From the NCBI RefSeq assembly GCF_000507185.2, contig NZ_AYTM02000002.1, positions 4,065,501 through 4,129,500 on the forward strand: a stretch of DNA of 64,000 nt, given 5' to 3'. Under the pieces are notes generated by a model, which had not been told where the DNA came from, did not search any database, and saw only the letters and a list, made by a program, of their open reading frames with translations. Positions 54,083 to 64,000 of this stretch are shown here, piece after piece. The DNA is from Pseudomonas syringae KCTC 12500 (GTDB taxonomy: Bacteria > Pseudomonadota > Gammaproteobacteria > Pseudomonadales > Pseudomonadaceae). The first letter of the stretch is position 1. Every line of letters starts with the position of its first letter. Made by a program: the position numbers and the translations under genes.

Positions 54083-54829
54083 ATGGCAGGTCATTCTAAG
54101 TGGGCGAACATCAAGCACCGCAAAGAGCGTCAGGATGCCAAGAAAGGCAAGATTTTCACCAAGTGGATCCGTGAGCTGACCGTTGCCGCGCGTCAAGGTG
54201 GCGGTGATCCCGGTTCCAACCCGCGTCTGCGGCTGGCGCTGGACAAGGCGCTTGGTGCGAACATGACCCGTGACACCATTGATCGTGCGGTGGCGCGAGG
54301 GGTAGGGGCCTCCGACGGTGATGATGTCGAAGAACTAGGGTACGAGGGCTACGGTCCGGGCGGCGTGGCGATTATGGTCGAAACCATGACCGATAACCGC
54401 AATCGTACCGCGGCGGCTGTACGCCATGCGTTCACCAAGTGCGGCGGCAATCTCGGCACCGACGGTTCTGTTGCGTACCTGTTCGATCGCAAGGGCCAGA
54501 TCTCCTTCGCTGCCGGTGTCGATGAGGATTCGCTGATCGAGGCTGCCATGGAGGCCGATGCTGACGATGTCGTGACCAACGAAGACGGCTCGATCGATGT
54601 GTTCACCTCGTTCTCCGGGTTTTATGCGGTGCGTAACGCATTGGAGGCAGCAGGCTTCAAGGCTGCAGATGCAGAGATCGTCATGCTGCCGACCACCAGC
54701 GCTGTGCTTGATCTGGAAACCGCTGAAAAGGTACTCAAGCTGATTGATATGCTTGAAGACCTGGATGACGTGCAGAACGTCTATTCAAACGCGGAAATCC
54801 CGGACGAAGTGATGGAACAGCTGGGCTGA
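54083..54829 (+). CDS. yebC: YebC/PmpR-family protein
   Basis: The 248-residue product begins [20 protein letters not shown], the family hallmark, and has acidic patches in the later domains. YebC-family proteins have been described both as transcriptional regulators (PmpR of P. aeruginosa represses a quinolone-signal regulator) and, more recently, as translation factors at difficult proline motifs. It is located between aspS and ruvC, as in most gammaproteobacteria. Ribosome site is TGGAG. Confidence 0.95.
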   Translation: MAGHSKWANIKHRKERQDAKKGKIFTKWIRELTVAARQGGGDPGSNPRLRLALDKALGANMTRDTIDRAVARGVGASDGDDVEELGYEGYGPGGVAIMVETMTDNRNRTAAAVRHAFTKCGGNLGTDGSVAYLFDRKGQISFAAGVDEDSLIEAAMEADADDVVTNEDGSIDVFTSFSGFYAVRNALEAAGFKAADAEIVMLPTTSAVLDLETAEKVLKLIDMLEDLDDVQNVYSNAEIPDEVMEQLG

Positions 54830-54853
54830 TCGCTCACAGGCAACACCAGGTCG

Positions 54854-54906
54854 GAAGCCGGGGGAACGAAGCTGTGAGCAACACGCAGCTATCGGCCCCC
54901 GGCTTC
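54854..54906 (+). terminator. yebC-ruvC spacer hairpin
   Basis: GAAGCCGGGGG (54854-54864) pairs with CCCCCGGCTTC (54896-54906). An inner AGCTG / CAGCT pair makes a two-tier structure. It lacks a strong T-run, so it may be a partial terminator or processing site. Confidence 0.5.
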
Positions 54907-54959
54907 TGCCTTTATGCTGCACCTATTGTTTTGCGTGACCTTCTCAAGCTGCAGGCGTT

Positions 54960-55484
54960 ATGACTCTTATTCTTGGTATCGATCCCGGTTCGCGAATCAC
55001 CGGCTATGGCGTGGTACGCGACACCGGACGCGGCTGTGTCTATGTTGCGTCGGGCTGCATCCGCACTGGCAGCGGCGAGCTGCACGAGCGTTTACAGATC
55101 GTTTATCGCGGTGTGCGGGAGGTCATCAAGACCTACGGACCGGTGACGATGGGCATCGAGAAGGTTTTCATGGCGCGTAACGCCGATTCGGCATTGAAGC
55201 TGGGGCAGGCCAGGGGCGCAGCCATCGTGGCGGGTGCCGAAGAAGCGCTGGAAATTGCCGAATACACCGCAACCCAGGTCAAGCAGGCCGTTGCAGGAAC
55301 CGGCGGTGCCAATAAAGAGCAGGTGATGATGATGGTCATGCATCTGCTCAAGCTGACCCAAAAGCCGCAAATCGATGCGTCCGATGCCCTTGCCATCGCC
55401 CTGTGCCACGCGCATACGCGCTCCAGTCTGATTCCTCACGGGTTGGCCACTGCGCGCAGTCGCGGCGGCCGCTTGCGGCTCTGA
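54960..55484 (+). CDS. ruvC: Holliday junction endonuclease RuvC
   Basis: RuvC resolves Holliday junctions. The 174 residues start [19 protein letters not shown], with the first catalytic Asp at residue 7. The other acidic sites are in [14 protein letters not shown] (Glu) and the C-terminal [16 protein letters not shown]. ruvA follows after 86 bases. Confidence 0.97.
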   Translation: MTLILGIDPGSRITGYGVVRDTGRGCVYVASGCIRTGSGELHERLQIVYRGVREVIKTYGPVTMGIEKVFMARNADSALKLGQARGAAIVAGAEEALEIAEYTATQVKQAVAGTGGANKEQVMMMVMHLLKLTQKPQIDASDALAIALCHAHTRSSLIPHGLATARSRGGRLRL

Positions 55485-55570
55485 CTGGCATTATGTGTCC
55501 GCATATTTTCTATGATGACGGTGTTCAACTTCTTCGCGCGAGCGACAGGCAACACGAAAGGATCTGAAAC

Positions 55571-56179
<609 letters not shown>

Positions 56180-57241
56180 GTGATAGACGCCGACCGCCTG
56201 ATAACCGCCACGGGTGGCCGTGATCGTGATGAACAGATGGACCGCGCGATTCGGCCACTGAGCCTCGCGGACTACATCGGCCAGCCGACTGTACGCGAGC
56301 AGATGGAGTTGTTCATCCAGGCTGCCCGTGGTCGCAGCGAAGCGCTGGACCACACGCTGATCTTCGGTCCGCCCGGCCTGGGCAAGACCACGCTCGCCAA
56401 CATCATCGCCCAGGAAATGGGCGTGTCGATCAAGAGTACGTCCGGCCCGGTCCTCGAGCGGCCCGGCGATCTGGCCGCGATCCTGACCAATCTCGAACCC
56501 AATGACGTGCTGTTCATCGACGAGATCCATCGTCTGTCGCCGATCGTCGAGGAAGTGCTGTACCCGGCAATGGAAGACTTCCAGCTCGACATCATGATCG
56601 GTGAGGGTCCGGCAGCGCGTTCGATCAAGCTTGATCTGCCGCCGTTCACGCTGGTCGGCGCGACCACTCGTGCCGGCATGCTGACCAATCCGTTGCGCGA
56701 CCGCTTCGGCATCGTGCAGCGACTCGAGTTTTACAACATCGCCGATCTTTCGACGATTGTCTCGCGCTCGGCAGGCATTCTGGGCTTGGTCATCGAGCCG
56801 CAGGGCGCTTTCGAAATTGCCAGGCGCGCCCGTGGCACGCCGCGTATCGCCAACCGCCTGTTGCGTCGCGTACGGGATTTTGCCGAGGTTCGTGGCAATG
56901 GGCAGATTACCCGGCAGACAGCCGACAAGGCCCTCAACCTGCTGGACGTCGACGAGCACGGCTTCGATCATCAGGACCGGCGTTTGCTGCTGACCATGAT
57001 CGAGAAGTTCGACGGTGGTCCGGTGGGCGTGGACAGCCTGGCGGCGGCCATCAGCGAGGAGCGTCATACCATCGAAGACGTACTCGAGCCCTATTTGATC
57101 CAGCAAGGCTATATCATGCGCACACCTCGAGGGCGTGTGGTGACCCGGCATGCGTATCTGCATTTCGGCCTGAATATCCCGTCGAGGATGGGCGAGATAC
57201 CGGTACCGGATGATTTTGGCGACGAGCCTGTGGATTTATAG
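56180..57241 (+). CDS. ruvB: Holliday junction DNA helicase subunit RuvB
   Basis: RuvB is the AAA+ motor for branch migration. It starts at GTG 56180 with no gap after ruvA and has 353 residues. Walker A GPPGLGKT is at 63-70, Walker [10 protein letters not shown] near 112-120, sensor 1 GATTRAG, and the C-terminal winged helix ends in [18 protein letters not shown]. Confidence 0.98.
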   Translation: MIDADRLITATGGRDRDEQMDRAIRPLSLADYIGQPTVREQMELFIQAARGRSEALDHTLIFGPPGLGKTTLANIIAQEMGVSIKSTSGPVLERPGDLAAILTNLEPNDVLFIDEIHRLSPIVEEVLYPAMEDFQLDIMIGEGPAARSIKLDLPPFTLVGATTRAGMLTNPLRDRFGIVQRLEFYNIADLSTIVSRSAGILGLVIEPQGAFEIARRARGTPRIANRLLRRVRDFAEVRGNGQITRQTADKALNLLDVDEHGFDHQDRRLLLTMIEKFDGGPVGVDSLAAAISEERHTIEDVLEPYLIQQGYIMRTPRGRVVTRHAYLHFGLNIPSRMGEIPVPDDFGDEPVDL

Positions 57242-57375
57242 CGATGCTTTGCAATTTATTTGCAGTCTGCGTGGTCACATTGCCAGTCCTGCCGCCGATA
57301 CCTGTAACTAAGTGGCAAAACGTTGAAAAACAGTTGCCTGACCCGATTGGCAACCTGAGGAGTAAGCTCTAGAGT

Positions 57376-57843
57376 ATGCGCGCGCAAAACGGGGTTCAGT
57401 CGTTCGCACATCGCTGTCGCGTTTATTACGAGGACACCGATGCCGGCGGCATCGTCTACTACGTCAATTATCTGAAATTCATGGAGCGGGCTCGTACCGA
57501 GCGGCTACGGGAATTGGGCTTTGCCCAATCCGAACTGGCGCAGGAAAACCTTTTATTTGTCGTGCACTCCAGTGAGGCTCGTTATCACAAGCCGGCGCGG
57601 CTGGATGACGAGCTGCTCGTCAGTGCAGAAGTAATCGAATTGAATCGCGTCAGCCTGCGCTTTAAACAGCAGATCAGGCGGGCGTCGGATGCAACGCTGC
57701 TCTGTGAAGGGCAGTTTCTGGTGGCGTGTGTACGCGCCGATAGTTTTAAACCCCGGGCCATTCCCGAAGCTCTGCGAGCGGCCTTCGCCGACCAGGGCGG
57801 CGCGGGCATACATTCAGAGCAGGAGATAAAGCGTGGAAGCTAA
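57376..57843 (+). CDS. ybgC: acyl-CoA thioesterase YbgC (Tol-Pal operon)
   Basis: YbgC is a hot-dog-fold thioesterase encoded with the Tol-Pal system. The 155-residue product has the 4HBT signature [20 protein letters not shown] with the catalytic Asp at about residue 22. It is the first gene of the operon; its last codons overlap the tolQ GTG by 11 bases. Confidence 0.95.
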   Translation: MRAQNGVQSFAHRCRVYYEDTDAGGIVYYVNYLKFMERARTERLRELGFAQSELAQENLLFVVHSSEARYHKPARLDDELLVSAEVIELNRVSLRFKQQIRRASDATLLCEGQFLVACVRADSFKPRAIPEALRAAFADQGGAGIHSEQEIKRGS

Positions 57844-58528
57844 CGTCGTCGACCATTCCTCCATGTGGAGTTTGGTCAGCAATGCCAGCATTGTTGTTCA
57901 GTTGGTAATGCTGATTCTGGTAGCTGCTTCGGTCACTTCGTGGATCGTGATTTTTCAGCGCAGCAATATGCTGCGCGCAGGTCGACGTGCATTGGACAGC
58001 TTTGAAGAGCGTTTCTGGTCGGGCATCGATCTGTCCAAGCTGTACCGTCAGGCGGGCAGCAATCCCGATCCGGACTCGGGCGTCGAGCAGATCTTCCGTG
58101 CCGGTTTCAAGGAGTTCTCGCGTCTGCGTCAGCAGTCCGGCGTCGATCCTGATGCGGTCATGGAAGGTGTGGCGCGCGCCATGCGTGTTGCCATCTCCCG
58201 CGAGGAAGAGAAACTCGAAGCTGGTCTGCCGTATCTGGCGACCGTCGGTTCTACCAGTCCTTATGTCGGTCTGTTCGGTACTGTCTGGGGGATCATGAAC
58301 TCCTTCCGCGGTCTGGCGACTGCGCAGCAGGCAACGCTGGCTACCGTGGCACCGGGCATTGCCGAAGCACTGATTGCAACGGCCATCGGCCTGTTTGCAG
58401 CCATTCCGGCCGTTATTGCCTACAACCGTTTCGCCGCACGCAGTGAGACCTTGATCAGCCGTTATTACACGTTTGCTGACGAGTTCCAGGCCATCCTGCA
58501 CCGTAAAGTGCACACCAGCGAAGAGTGA
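57833..58528 (+). CDS. tolQ: Tol-Pal system protein TolQ
   Basis: TolQ forms the proton-driven motor with TolR. The GTG start at 57833 follows AGGAGATAAAGC and lies within ybgC, giving 231 residues. There are three membrane helices (about 17-38, 130-150 and 165-190), with [19 protein letters not shown] and [24 protein letters not shown] as the conserved MotA/TolQ/ExbB core. Confidence 0.97.
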   Translation: MEANVVDHSSMWSLVSNASIVVQLVMLILVAASVTSWIVIFQRSNMLRAGRRALDSFEERFWSGIDLSKLYRQAGSNPDPDSGVEQIFRAGFKEFSRLRQQSGVDPDAVMEGVARAMRVAISREEEKLEAGLPYLATVGSTSPYVGLFGTVWGIMNSFRGLATAQQATLATVAPGIAEALIATAIGLFAAIPAVIAYNRFAARSETLISRYYTFADEFQAILHRKVHTSEE

Positions 58529-58542
58529 GCAGGTAATTCCCC

Positions 58543-59007
58543 ATGGCTTTAATCGCTCGAGATCGTCGCAGAAAACGCAAGCCGGTCGCCGAAATGAACG
58601 TAGTGCCCTACATCGACGTGATGCTGGTGTTGCTCGTGATTTTCATGGTCACGGCTCCCATGATCAACCAGGGCGTGAAAGTCGACTTGCCCAAGGTCTC
58701 CAGCGAGGCTTTGCCGCAAGACAACAACAATCAGGTCCTGACCATTTCGATCAAGGCTGACAAGACCTATTACTGGAACCTTGGCAGCGAAGTCGATACC
58801 GACAAGCAGATGGACAAGGCAATGACCCTGCCACAGCTGACCGCCGCAGTGACCAAGATCGTCGCCGCCGGTCGTGACGCAGGCAAGCAGACGCAGGTTT
58901 TCATTCGTGGTGACAAGACCGTCGATTACGGCTCGGTCATGGGCACGATGGGCGGGCTGCAGAAGGCTGGGGTCGGGAATGTTGGCTTGATTACCGAGGC
59001 ACCCTGA
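58543..59007 (+). CDS. tolR: Tol-Pal system protein TolR
   Basis: TolR is the single-pass partner of TolQ. The 154-residue product has a positively charged N terminus and a membrane helix with the essential acidic residue in VPYIDVMLVLLVIFMVTAP (Asp25). The periplasmic domain ends MGGLQKAGVGNVGLIT. It is 14 bases after tolQ, and its stop shares one base with the tolA ATG (TGATG). Confidence 0.97.
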   Translation: MALIARDRRRKRKPVAEMNVVPYIDVMLVLLVIFMVTAPMINQGVKVDLPKVSSEALPQDNNNQVLTISIKADKTYYWNLGSEVDTDKQMDKAMTLPQLTAAVTKIVAAGRDAGKQTQVFIRGDKTVDYGSVMGTMGGLQKAGVGNVGLITEAP

Positions 59008-60077
59008 TGCAGCCGATTCGAGAGCCGTCCGCCTCGGAAAGCTACTTCTGGCCCAGTGTCTGGGCCGTGGCATTGCATATTCTGATTTTCGGCATGCTGT
59101 TCGTCAGCTTTGCCATGACTCCGGATCTGCCCGAAGCCAAGCCTATCGTTCAGGCAACGCTCTATCAGCTCAAGTCCAAGAGCCAGGCCACTACCCAGAC
59201 CAACCAGAAGATTGCCGGTGAGGCGAAGAAAACCGCTGCGCGACAAACAGAAGTCGAACAGCTGGAGCAGAAAAAGATCGAGCAGCAAAAACAGGAAGCT
59301 GTAAAAGCTGCGGAACAAAAGAAAGAAGAGTCTGCTCAAAAAGCCGAAGAGCAGAAAGCTGCCGACGAAGCCAAAAAGGCCGAACAGAAAGCAGAGGAGG
59401 CCAAAAAGGCTGACGATGCCAAGAAAGCCGATGAAGCCAAGAAGGTTGCCGACGCCAAAAAGCTTGAAGATAAGCAACAGGCTGATATAGCCAAGAAAAA
59501 GGCCGAAGAAGAGGCGAAGAAAAAAGCCGAAGAAGACGCCAAGAAAGCTGCTGCCGAGGAAGCCAAGAAACAGGCTGCTGATGAGGCCAAGAAAAAGGCC
59601 GCAGAAGACGCCAAGAAAAAGGCTGCCGAGGACGCGAAGAAAAAAGCCGCTGCCGATTCCGCCAAGAAGGCGCAGGAAGCAGCTCGCAAATCCGCTGAAG
59701 ACAAGAAGGCGCAGGCACTGGCCGATTTGCTGTCCGACAAACCGGAGCGGCAACAGGCTTTGGCTGACGAGCGGGGCGATGAAACGGCTGGCAGTTTCGA
59801 TGACCTGATTCGTGTCAGGGCTTCCGAAGGCTGGAGTCGTCCACCATCGGCACGTAACAACATGTCGGTAACGTTGCAGATCGGGATGTTGCCCGACGGT
59901 ACGATTGCCTCTGTATCGATTGCCAAATCCAGTGGCGACGGACCGTTTGACAGCTCTGCGGTTGCTGCGGTGAAGAACATTGGACGTTTGACAGAAATGC
60001 AGGGTCTGAAGCCGGCTGACTTCGCGCCCTATCGTTCATTCAAGATGACATTCACACCTGGAGATCTAGCCTTGTGA
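59007..60077 (+). CDS. tolA: Tol-Pal system protein TolA
   Basis: TolA spans the periplasm and links the TolQR motor to TolB/Pal. The 356 residues include one membrane helix (about 16-37, with the conserved H24 in ALHIL). A long Ala/Lys/Glu-rich helical region (about 70-240) is built of imperfect [14 protein letters not shown] units. The C-terminal domain TolA III (about 265-356) is typical. The 3' end overlaps the tolB GTG by four bases. Confidence 0.96.
   Translation: MQPIREPSASESYFWPSVWAVALHILIFGMLFVSFAMTPDLPEAKPIVQATLYQLKSKSQATTQTNQKIAGEAKKTAARQTEVEQLEQKKIEQQKQEAVKAAEQKKEESAQKAEEQKAADEAKKAEQKAEEAKKADDAKKADEAKKVADAKKLEDKQQADIAKKKAEEEAKKKAEEDAKKAAAEEAKKQAADEAKKKAAEDAKKKAAEDAKKKAAADSAKKAQEAARKSAEDKKAQALADLLSDKPERQQALADERGDETAGSFDDLIRVRASEGWSRPPSARNNMSVTLQIGMLPDGTIASVSIAKSSGDGPFDSSAVAAVKNIGRLTEMQGLKPADFAPYRSFKMTFTPGDLAL
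59340..59690 (+). repeat. KKAxxA-type low-complexity repeat in tolA
   Basis: This region is made of imperfect repeats of GCCAAGAAAAAGGCC-like units encoding alternating Lys-Lys-Ala and Glu/Asp-Ala. It is a candidate for length variation between strains. Confidence 0.8.
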
Positions 60078-61375
60078 TCAACCTTTTTCGAGGACTGCTG
60101 GTCGTTCTCTGTTTCGCATCCGCAATGGTGTCGGCAGAAGAAAAGAACATTCTGGTCACCAGCGGCAGTGACCGTGCAGCGCCCATCGCTGTTGTGCCTT
60201 TCGGATGGCAGGTCGGTAACGTCCTGCCTGAGGACATGGCCGAAATCATAAGCAACGATCTGCGCAACTCCGGCTACTACGCGCCGATCCCGAAGCAGAA
60301 CATGATCAGCTTGCCGACCCAGGCCAGTGAAGTCATTTTCCGTGACTGGAAAGCGCTGGGTGCCCAGTACGTCATGGTCGGCAACATCACGCCTGCTGGC
60401 GGACGTCTGCAGATCCAGTACGCACTGTTCAACGTGGCCACCGAGCAGCAAGTGCTGACCGGCAACGTGTCGGGTACCAATGATCAGCTGCGCGACATGG
60501 CGCACTACATTGCAGACCAGTCGTTCGAGAAGCTCACCGGTATCAAGGGTGCGTTTTCCACTCGTATGCTTTACGTGACGGCCGAACGCTTCTCGGAGAA
60601 CAACACGCGTTACACCCTGCAGCGTTCGGATTACGACGGTGCTCGTGCGGTAACCCTGTTGCAATCCCGTGAGCCAATCCTGTCGCCGCGTTTTGCGCCG
60701 GACGGCAAGCGTATTGCGTATGTCTCGTTCGAACAGAAGCGTCCACGCATCTTTGTTCAGCACATCGACACCGGTCGTCGCGAACAGATCACCAACTTCG
60801 AAGGTCTGAACGGCGCGCCTGCCTGGTCGCCGGATGGCAGCAAGCTGGCGTTCGTGCTGTCCAAGGATGGCAACCCGGAGATCTATGTGATCAATCTGGC
60901 GTCGCGTCAATTGAGCCGCGTCACCAACGATTCTTCGATTGATACTGAACCTTTCTTCGGCAAGGACGGGTCTACGCTATACTTCACGTCGGACCGTGGC
61001 GGCAAGCCACAGATCTACAAGACCAATATCAATGGCGGCGGTGCCGAACGTGTAACGTTCGTGGGTAACTACAACGCCAACCCGAAATTGTCAGCCGATG
61101 AAAAGACGCTGGTAATGATTCACCGGCAGGACGGCTTCACTAATTTCAAGGTAGCAGTGCAGGATTTGGCCCGCGGTAGCGTAAAAATCCTCACAGATAG
61201 CAACCTTGATGAGTCGCCTACTGTTGCGCCCAACGGCACCATGGTAATCTACGCCACCCGCCAGCAGGGCCGGGGAGTCTTGATGCTCGTGTCCATTAAC
61301 GGACGCGTAAGGCTCCCGCTTCCTACCGCTCAAGGCGAAGTCAGAGAACCTTCCTGGTCCCCTTACCTGAACTGA
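60074..61375 (+). CDS. tolB: Tol-Pal system protein TolB
   Basis: TolB is a periplasmic beta-propeller that contacts TolA and Pal. The GTG at 60074 ([18 protein letters not shown]) gives 433 residues with a signal peptide of about 21. After an N-terminal alpha/beta domain come WD-like repeats with the [29 protein letters not shown] and [14 protein letters not shown] pattern. The end is [12 protein letters not shown]. Confidence 0.97.
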   Translation: MINLFRGLLVVLCFASAMVSAEEKNILVTSGSDRAAPIAVVPFGWQVGNVLPEDMAEIISNDLRNSGYYAPIPKQNMISLPTQASEVIFRDWKALGAQYVMVGNITPAGGRLQIQYALFNVATEQQVLTGNVSGTNDQLRDMAHYIADQSFEKLTGIKGAFSTRMLYVTAERFSENNTRYTLQRSDYDGARAVTLLQSREPILSPRFAPDGKRIAYVSFEQKRPRIFVQHIDTGRREQITNFEGLNGAPAWSPDGSKLAFVLSKDGNPEIYVINLASRQLSRVTNDSSIDTEPFFGKDGSTLYFTSDRGGKPQIYKTNINGGGAERVTFVGNYNANPKLSADEKTLVMIHRQDGFTNFKVAVQDLARGSVKILTDSNLDESPTVAPNGTMVIYATRQQGRGVLMLVSINGRVRLPLPTAQGEVREPSWSPYLN

Positions 61376-61427
61376 CGCGGCGCTACACGATTTGCTTAAC
61401 ACACTGGGGTTCATTAGGAGTTTCAAG

Positions 61428-61931
61428 ATGGAAATGCTGAAGTTTGGTAAATTTGCTGCGCTGGCTCTGGCCATGGCTGTAGCTGTAGGTTGCTCGTCCA
61501 AAGGCGGCGACAATGCCGGTGCAGGCGGTGCTGCTGTTGATCCTAACGCTGGTTACGGCGCCAACTCGGGTGCTGTTGACGGCTCCCTGAGCGAAGAAGC
61601 TGCTCTGCGCGCAATCACCACCTTCTACTTCGAATACGACAGTTCGGACCTGAAGCCAGAAGCCATGCGCTCCCTGGACGTGCACGCCAAAGACCTGAAA
61701 GCTAACGGCGCTCGCGTTGTTCTGGAAGGCAACACCGACGAACGTGGTACTCGCGAGTACAACATGGCACTGGGCGAGCGTCGTGCGAAAGCCGTTCAGC
61801 GCTACCTGGTACTGCAAGGTGTTTCCCCAGCTCAGCTGGAACTGGTTTCCTACGGCGAAGAGCGTCCAGTTGCTACCGGCAACGACGAGCAGTCCTGGGC
61901 TCAAAACCGTCGCGTCGAACTGCGTAAGTAA
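61428..61931 (+). CDS. oprL: peptidoglycan-associated lipoprotein OprL (Pal)
   Basis: OprL anchors the outer membrane to peptidoglycan. The ATG at 61428 follows TAGGAGTTTCAAG and gives 167 residues. The lipobox VAVGC puts the lipidated Cys at residue 22. The OmpA-like domain has [31 protein letters not shown] and SYGEERP. Codon use is highly biased, as expected for an abundant protein. Confidence 0.98.
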   Translation: MEMLKFGKFAALALAMAVAVGCSSKGGDNAGAGGAAVDPNAGYGANSGAVDGSLSEEAALRAITTFYFEYDSSDLKPEAMRSLDVHAKDLKANGARVVLEGNTDERGTREYNMALGERRAKAVQRYLVLQGVSPAQLELVSYGEERPVATGNDEQSWAQNRRVELRK

Positions 61932-61937
61932 TTTGAC

Positions 61938-62756
61938 ATGCGAACGTGCCGACGTGCTCTAACCGTTTTGGCCCTCGCCCTTCCGCTTTCAGCGTTGGGT
62001 GCGGCACCTGTGGTCGATAACAATTCTGGCTCTGGCAGCAGCAGTTATCCGCCAGCGGGTTATGGCACGTCCGGCGCCTATGCCGGGGGAGGGGTTACGG
62101 CCCCTGCCTCGGCACAAGGTCAGCTGTTCATGCAGTTGCAGCAAATGCAGGACGAAATCGCGCGTTTGCGCGGTGTTGTCGAGGTCCAGCAAAATGACAT
62201 CCAGCGCATGAAGCAGGAAGCTCTGGAGCGTTATCAGGAACTCGATCAACGTATAGCCAGTGGCGCAGCCGCTCCGGCTACCAATAATTCCCAACCTGCT
62301 GGTGGCGCTATCGACGCCGGCGGGACGCCTTCGGCCTCAGCGGCTCAGCAGGCACCGGCAGCAGGCACTGAGCCTCCTGATCCGGCGAAGGAAAAGCTTT
62401 ATTACGAAGCAGCCTTCGATTTGATCAAGGCAAAGGATTTCGACAAGGCCAGTCAGGCCTTCACCGCTTTCCTGCGCAAATACCCAAACAGCTCGTATGC
62501 GGGCAACGCCCAATACTGGCTGGGTGAAGTAAACCTGGCCAAAGGCGACCTTCAGGGCGCTGGTCAGGCGTTCGCCAAAGTCAGTCAGCAGTATCCCAAG
62601 CATGCCAAGGTGCCTGATTCGCTGTACAAGCTGGCTGATGTCGAACGCCGTCTGGGTCATACCGATAAGGTAAAAGGCATATTGCAGCAGGTCGTTGCCC
62701 AGTATCCGGGCACTTCAGCTGCACAATTGGCGCAACGAGATCTCCAGCGCCTTTGA
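61938..62756 (+). CDS. cpoB: cell division coordinator CpoB (YbgF)
   Basis: CpoB links PBP1B and Tol during septation. The 272-residue product has a signal peptide (about residues 1-22), a coiled coil (about 55-100, MQLQQMQDEIARLRGVVEVQ), an Ala/Pro-rich linker, and C-terminal TPR repeats (YYEAAFDLIKAKDFDKASQA onward). It is six bases after oprL and ends the operon. Confidence 0.95.
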   Translation: MRTCRRALTVLALALPLSALGAAPVVDNNSGSGSSSYPPAGYGTSGAYAGGGVTAPASAQGQLFMQLQQMQDEIARLRGVVEVQQNDIQRMKQEALERYQELDQRIASGAAAPATNNSQPAGGAIDAGGTPSASAAQQAPAAGTEPPDPAKEKLYYEAAFDLIKAKDFDKASQAFTAFLRKYPNSSYAGNAQYWLGEVNLAKGDLQGAGQAFAKVSQQYPKHAKVPDSLYKLADVERRLGHTDKVKGILQQVVAQYPGTSAAQLAQRDLQRL

Positions 62757-62777
62757 TGTTCTGACCCGCTGATCAAG

Positions 62778-62803
62778 AAAGCCGCGCTAGTCGCGGCTTT
62801 TTT
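62778..62803 (+). terminator. terminator of the Tol-Pal operon
   Basis: AAAGCCGCG (62778-62786) pairs with CGCGGCTTT (62792-62800), followed by TTT, 22 bases after the cpoB stop. A TAGAAT (62807-62812) directly behind it may be a -10 box for queE. Confidence 0.85.
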
Positions 62804-62927
62804 CGTTAGAATCTCGCACCCGAAATTCCGGTACACCTTACGCTTTTCTGGATTCCGCGATTGCCGAGTCCCTTGAAGTGCCTGACGGAGGCGGACGGCC
62901 TGTTTAGCTGTTACGCCCGTGGCTGAT

Positions 62928-63575
62928 ATGCAAGACACATTACGCATCACCGAAATCTTTCACTCGTTGCAGGGTGAAACCCGTACGGCTGGCCTGCCCA
63001 CCGTATTTGTTCGCCTTACCGGCTGCCCGTTGCGCTGTCAGTACTGCGACAGTGCCTACGCGTTCAGCGGCGGCACCATTCAGACGCTGGACGACATTCT
63101 TGGGCAAGTGGCTTCCTATCGCCCTCGGTACGTTTGCGTCACCGGCGGCGAGCCGCTCGCCCAGCCCAATGCCATTGCATTGCTGAAGCGTCTTTGCGAC
63201 GCGGGCTATGAAGTGTCTCTGGAAACCAGTGGTGCTTTGGATATCTCGGCGGTGGATCCTCGTGTCAGTCGCGTAGTCGACCTCAAGACCCCAGGGTCAA
63301 AAGAGGTCTCGCGTAATCGTTACGAGAACATGGAACTGCTGACGGCCAACGATCAGGTCAAATTCGTGATCTGCTCGCGTGAGGATTACGACTGGGCCGT
63401 TTCCAAGCTGATTCAGTACGGCCTCGATCGTCGTGCGGGCGAAGTTCTGTTCTCGGCCAGTCACCACGAGCTCAAGGGTCGCGATCTGGCGGACTGGATC
63501 GTGGCTGACAACCTGCCGGTACGCCTGCAGATGCAGCTGCATAAAATTCTTTGGGATGACGAGCCGGGGCGCTGA
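62928..63575 (+). CDS. queE: 7-carboxy-7-deazaguanine synthase
   Basis: QueE is a radical SAM enzyme of queuosine synthesis that contracts 6-carboxytetrahydropterin to 7-carboxy-7-deazaguanine. The ATG at 62928 ([19 protein letters not shown]) gives 215 residues; a GTG at 62919 would add three. Cluster cysteines are C33, C37 and C40 ([13 protein letters not shown]). The substrate segment [14 protein letters not shown] follows. Neither start has a clear ribosome site. queC begins one base after the stop. Confidence 0.95.
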   Translation: MQDTLRITEIFHSLQGETRTAGLPTVFVRLTGCPLRCQYCDSAYAFSGGTIQTLDDILGQVASYRPRYVCVTGGEPLAQPNAIALLKRLCDAGYEVSLETSGALDISAVDPRVSRVVDLKTPGSKEVSRNRYENMELLTANDQVKFVICSREDYDWAVSKLIQYGLDRRAGEVLFSASHHELKGRDLADWIVADNLPVRLQMQLHKILWDDEPGR

Positions 63576-63576
63576 T

Positions 63577-64000
63577 ATGAGTGAATTGACCAAGACTGAA
63601 AAAAGAGCCGTGATCCTCCTGTCAGGTGGTCTGGACTCTGCGACCGTCGTAGCCATGGCCCGTGCCGAGGGTTACGTCTGTTACACCATGAGCTTCGATT
63701 ACGGCCAGCGTCATCGCGCCGAGCTGGATGCCGCTGCACGCGTTGCTGGTGATCTCGGTGCCGTGGAGCACAAGGTCATCGGCCTGAACCTCAACGGTAT
63801 TGGCGGCTCGGCATTGACCGACAGCTCCATTGCCGTGCCTGAGTCGCCTTCTGAAGGCATTCCGGTCACCTACGTACCGGCACGCAACACCGTCTTCCTC
63901 TCGCTCGCCCTTGGCTGGGCAGAGGTCCTGGGGGCGCGGGATATCTTCATTGGCGTCAATGCCGTGGATTACTCGGGCTACCCGGATTGCCGCCCCGAGT
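63577..64000 (+). CDS. queC: 7-cyano-7-deazaguanine synthase, N-terminal part (3' end outside window)
   Basis: QueC converts 7-carboxy-7-deazaguanine to preQ0 with ATP and ammonia. The window holds about 141 residues of a protein of about 220. The PP-loop SGGLDS is at residues 16-21, and [19 protein letters not shown] and [18 protein letters not shown] follow. It is the next gene after queE and acts on its product. Confidence 0.97.
   Translation, partial: MSELTKTEKRAVILLSGGLDSATVVAMARAEGYVCYTMSFDYGQRHRAELDAAARVAGDLGAVEHKVIGLNLNGIGGSALTDSSIAVPESPSEGIPVTYVPARNTVFLSLALGWAEVLGARDIFIGVNAVDYSGYPDCRPE

Noticed and set aside
62757..62927. preQ1 riboswitch before queE
   Set aside because: Only a terminator and a possible -10 box are seen; no preQ1-type pseudoknot core could be recognised.

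Overview
The window is a chromosomal segment of a fluorescent pseudomonad, most likely the Pseudomonas syringae group. That assignment rests on remembered family knowledge, not on a search: the gene order dnaE-accA-tilS-pyrG-kdsA-eno-ftsB-ispD, adhC-fghA-ispF-truD-surE-pcm-nlpD-rpoS-rsmZ-fdxA-mutS-cinA-recA-recX, and proS-oprD-HIT-slyX-csp-dps-aspS-yebC-ruvCAB-ybgC-tolQRAB-oprL-cpoB-queE-queC is typical of Pseudomonas. The protein sequences, GC-rich codon use and the GacA/RsmZ circuitry agree. Nearly all of it is core genome. No transposase, phage gene, CRISPR array, restriction system or secretion cluster is visible.

Layout. 1-9.5 kb: DNA replication (dnaE, partial), fatty-acid synthesis (accA), tRNA-Ile lysidine synthesis (tilS), CTP synthesis (pyrG), KDO synthesis (kdsA), enolase, cell division (ftsB) and isoprenoid synthesis (ispD). 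9.5-12.6 kb: glutathione-dependent formaldehyde detoxification (a divergent LysR regulator, adhC, fghA) with a Pseudomonas-type repeat in the adhC-fghA spacer. 12.6-18.6 kb: ispF-truD-surE-pcm-nlpD-rpoS, then the small RNA rsmZ with its GacA-type upstream sites, and convergent fdxA. 18.8-24 kb: mutS, a 42-residue basic protein, cinA and the SOS-controlled recA-recX. 24-30 kb: a LOG-family protein, a small secreted protein, a DTW-domain tRNA enzyme, an ErdR-like response regulator, dgkA and the divergent finR-fpr pair. 30-37.6 kb: trmO, a YehS-like protein, a pseudouridine-synthase-like protein, a GNAT acetyltransferase, rimO, a catalase-like protein and the kup potassium transporter. 37.6-41.7 kb: mprF-acvB, for aminoacyl-phosphatidylglycerol metabolism. 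42-42.5 kb: two nearly identical initiator tRNA-Met genes, each with its own promoter and terminator. 42.7-52 kb: dinB, a lipoprotein, proS, an OprD-type porin, HIT, slyX, a membrane-anchored cold-shock domain protein, dps and a ribbon-helix-helix protein. 52-64 kb: aspS, yebC, ruvCAB, the Tol-Pal operon and the start of queuosine synthesis (queE, queC partial).

I found no clearly new multi-gene system. The observations most worth a second look are local. The ErdR-like regulator has Asn where receivers have the phosphoacceptor Asp. An RsuA-type protein lacks the catalytic Asp. A terminator hairpin runs directly into the ispF start codon and contains its only Shine-Dalgarno-like sequence. The initiator tRNA gene is duplicated in tandem with complete regulatory signals. 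A tiny conserved-looking basic protein sits upstream of cinA-recA. A cold-shock domain is fused to a four-helix membrane region.
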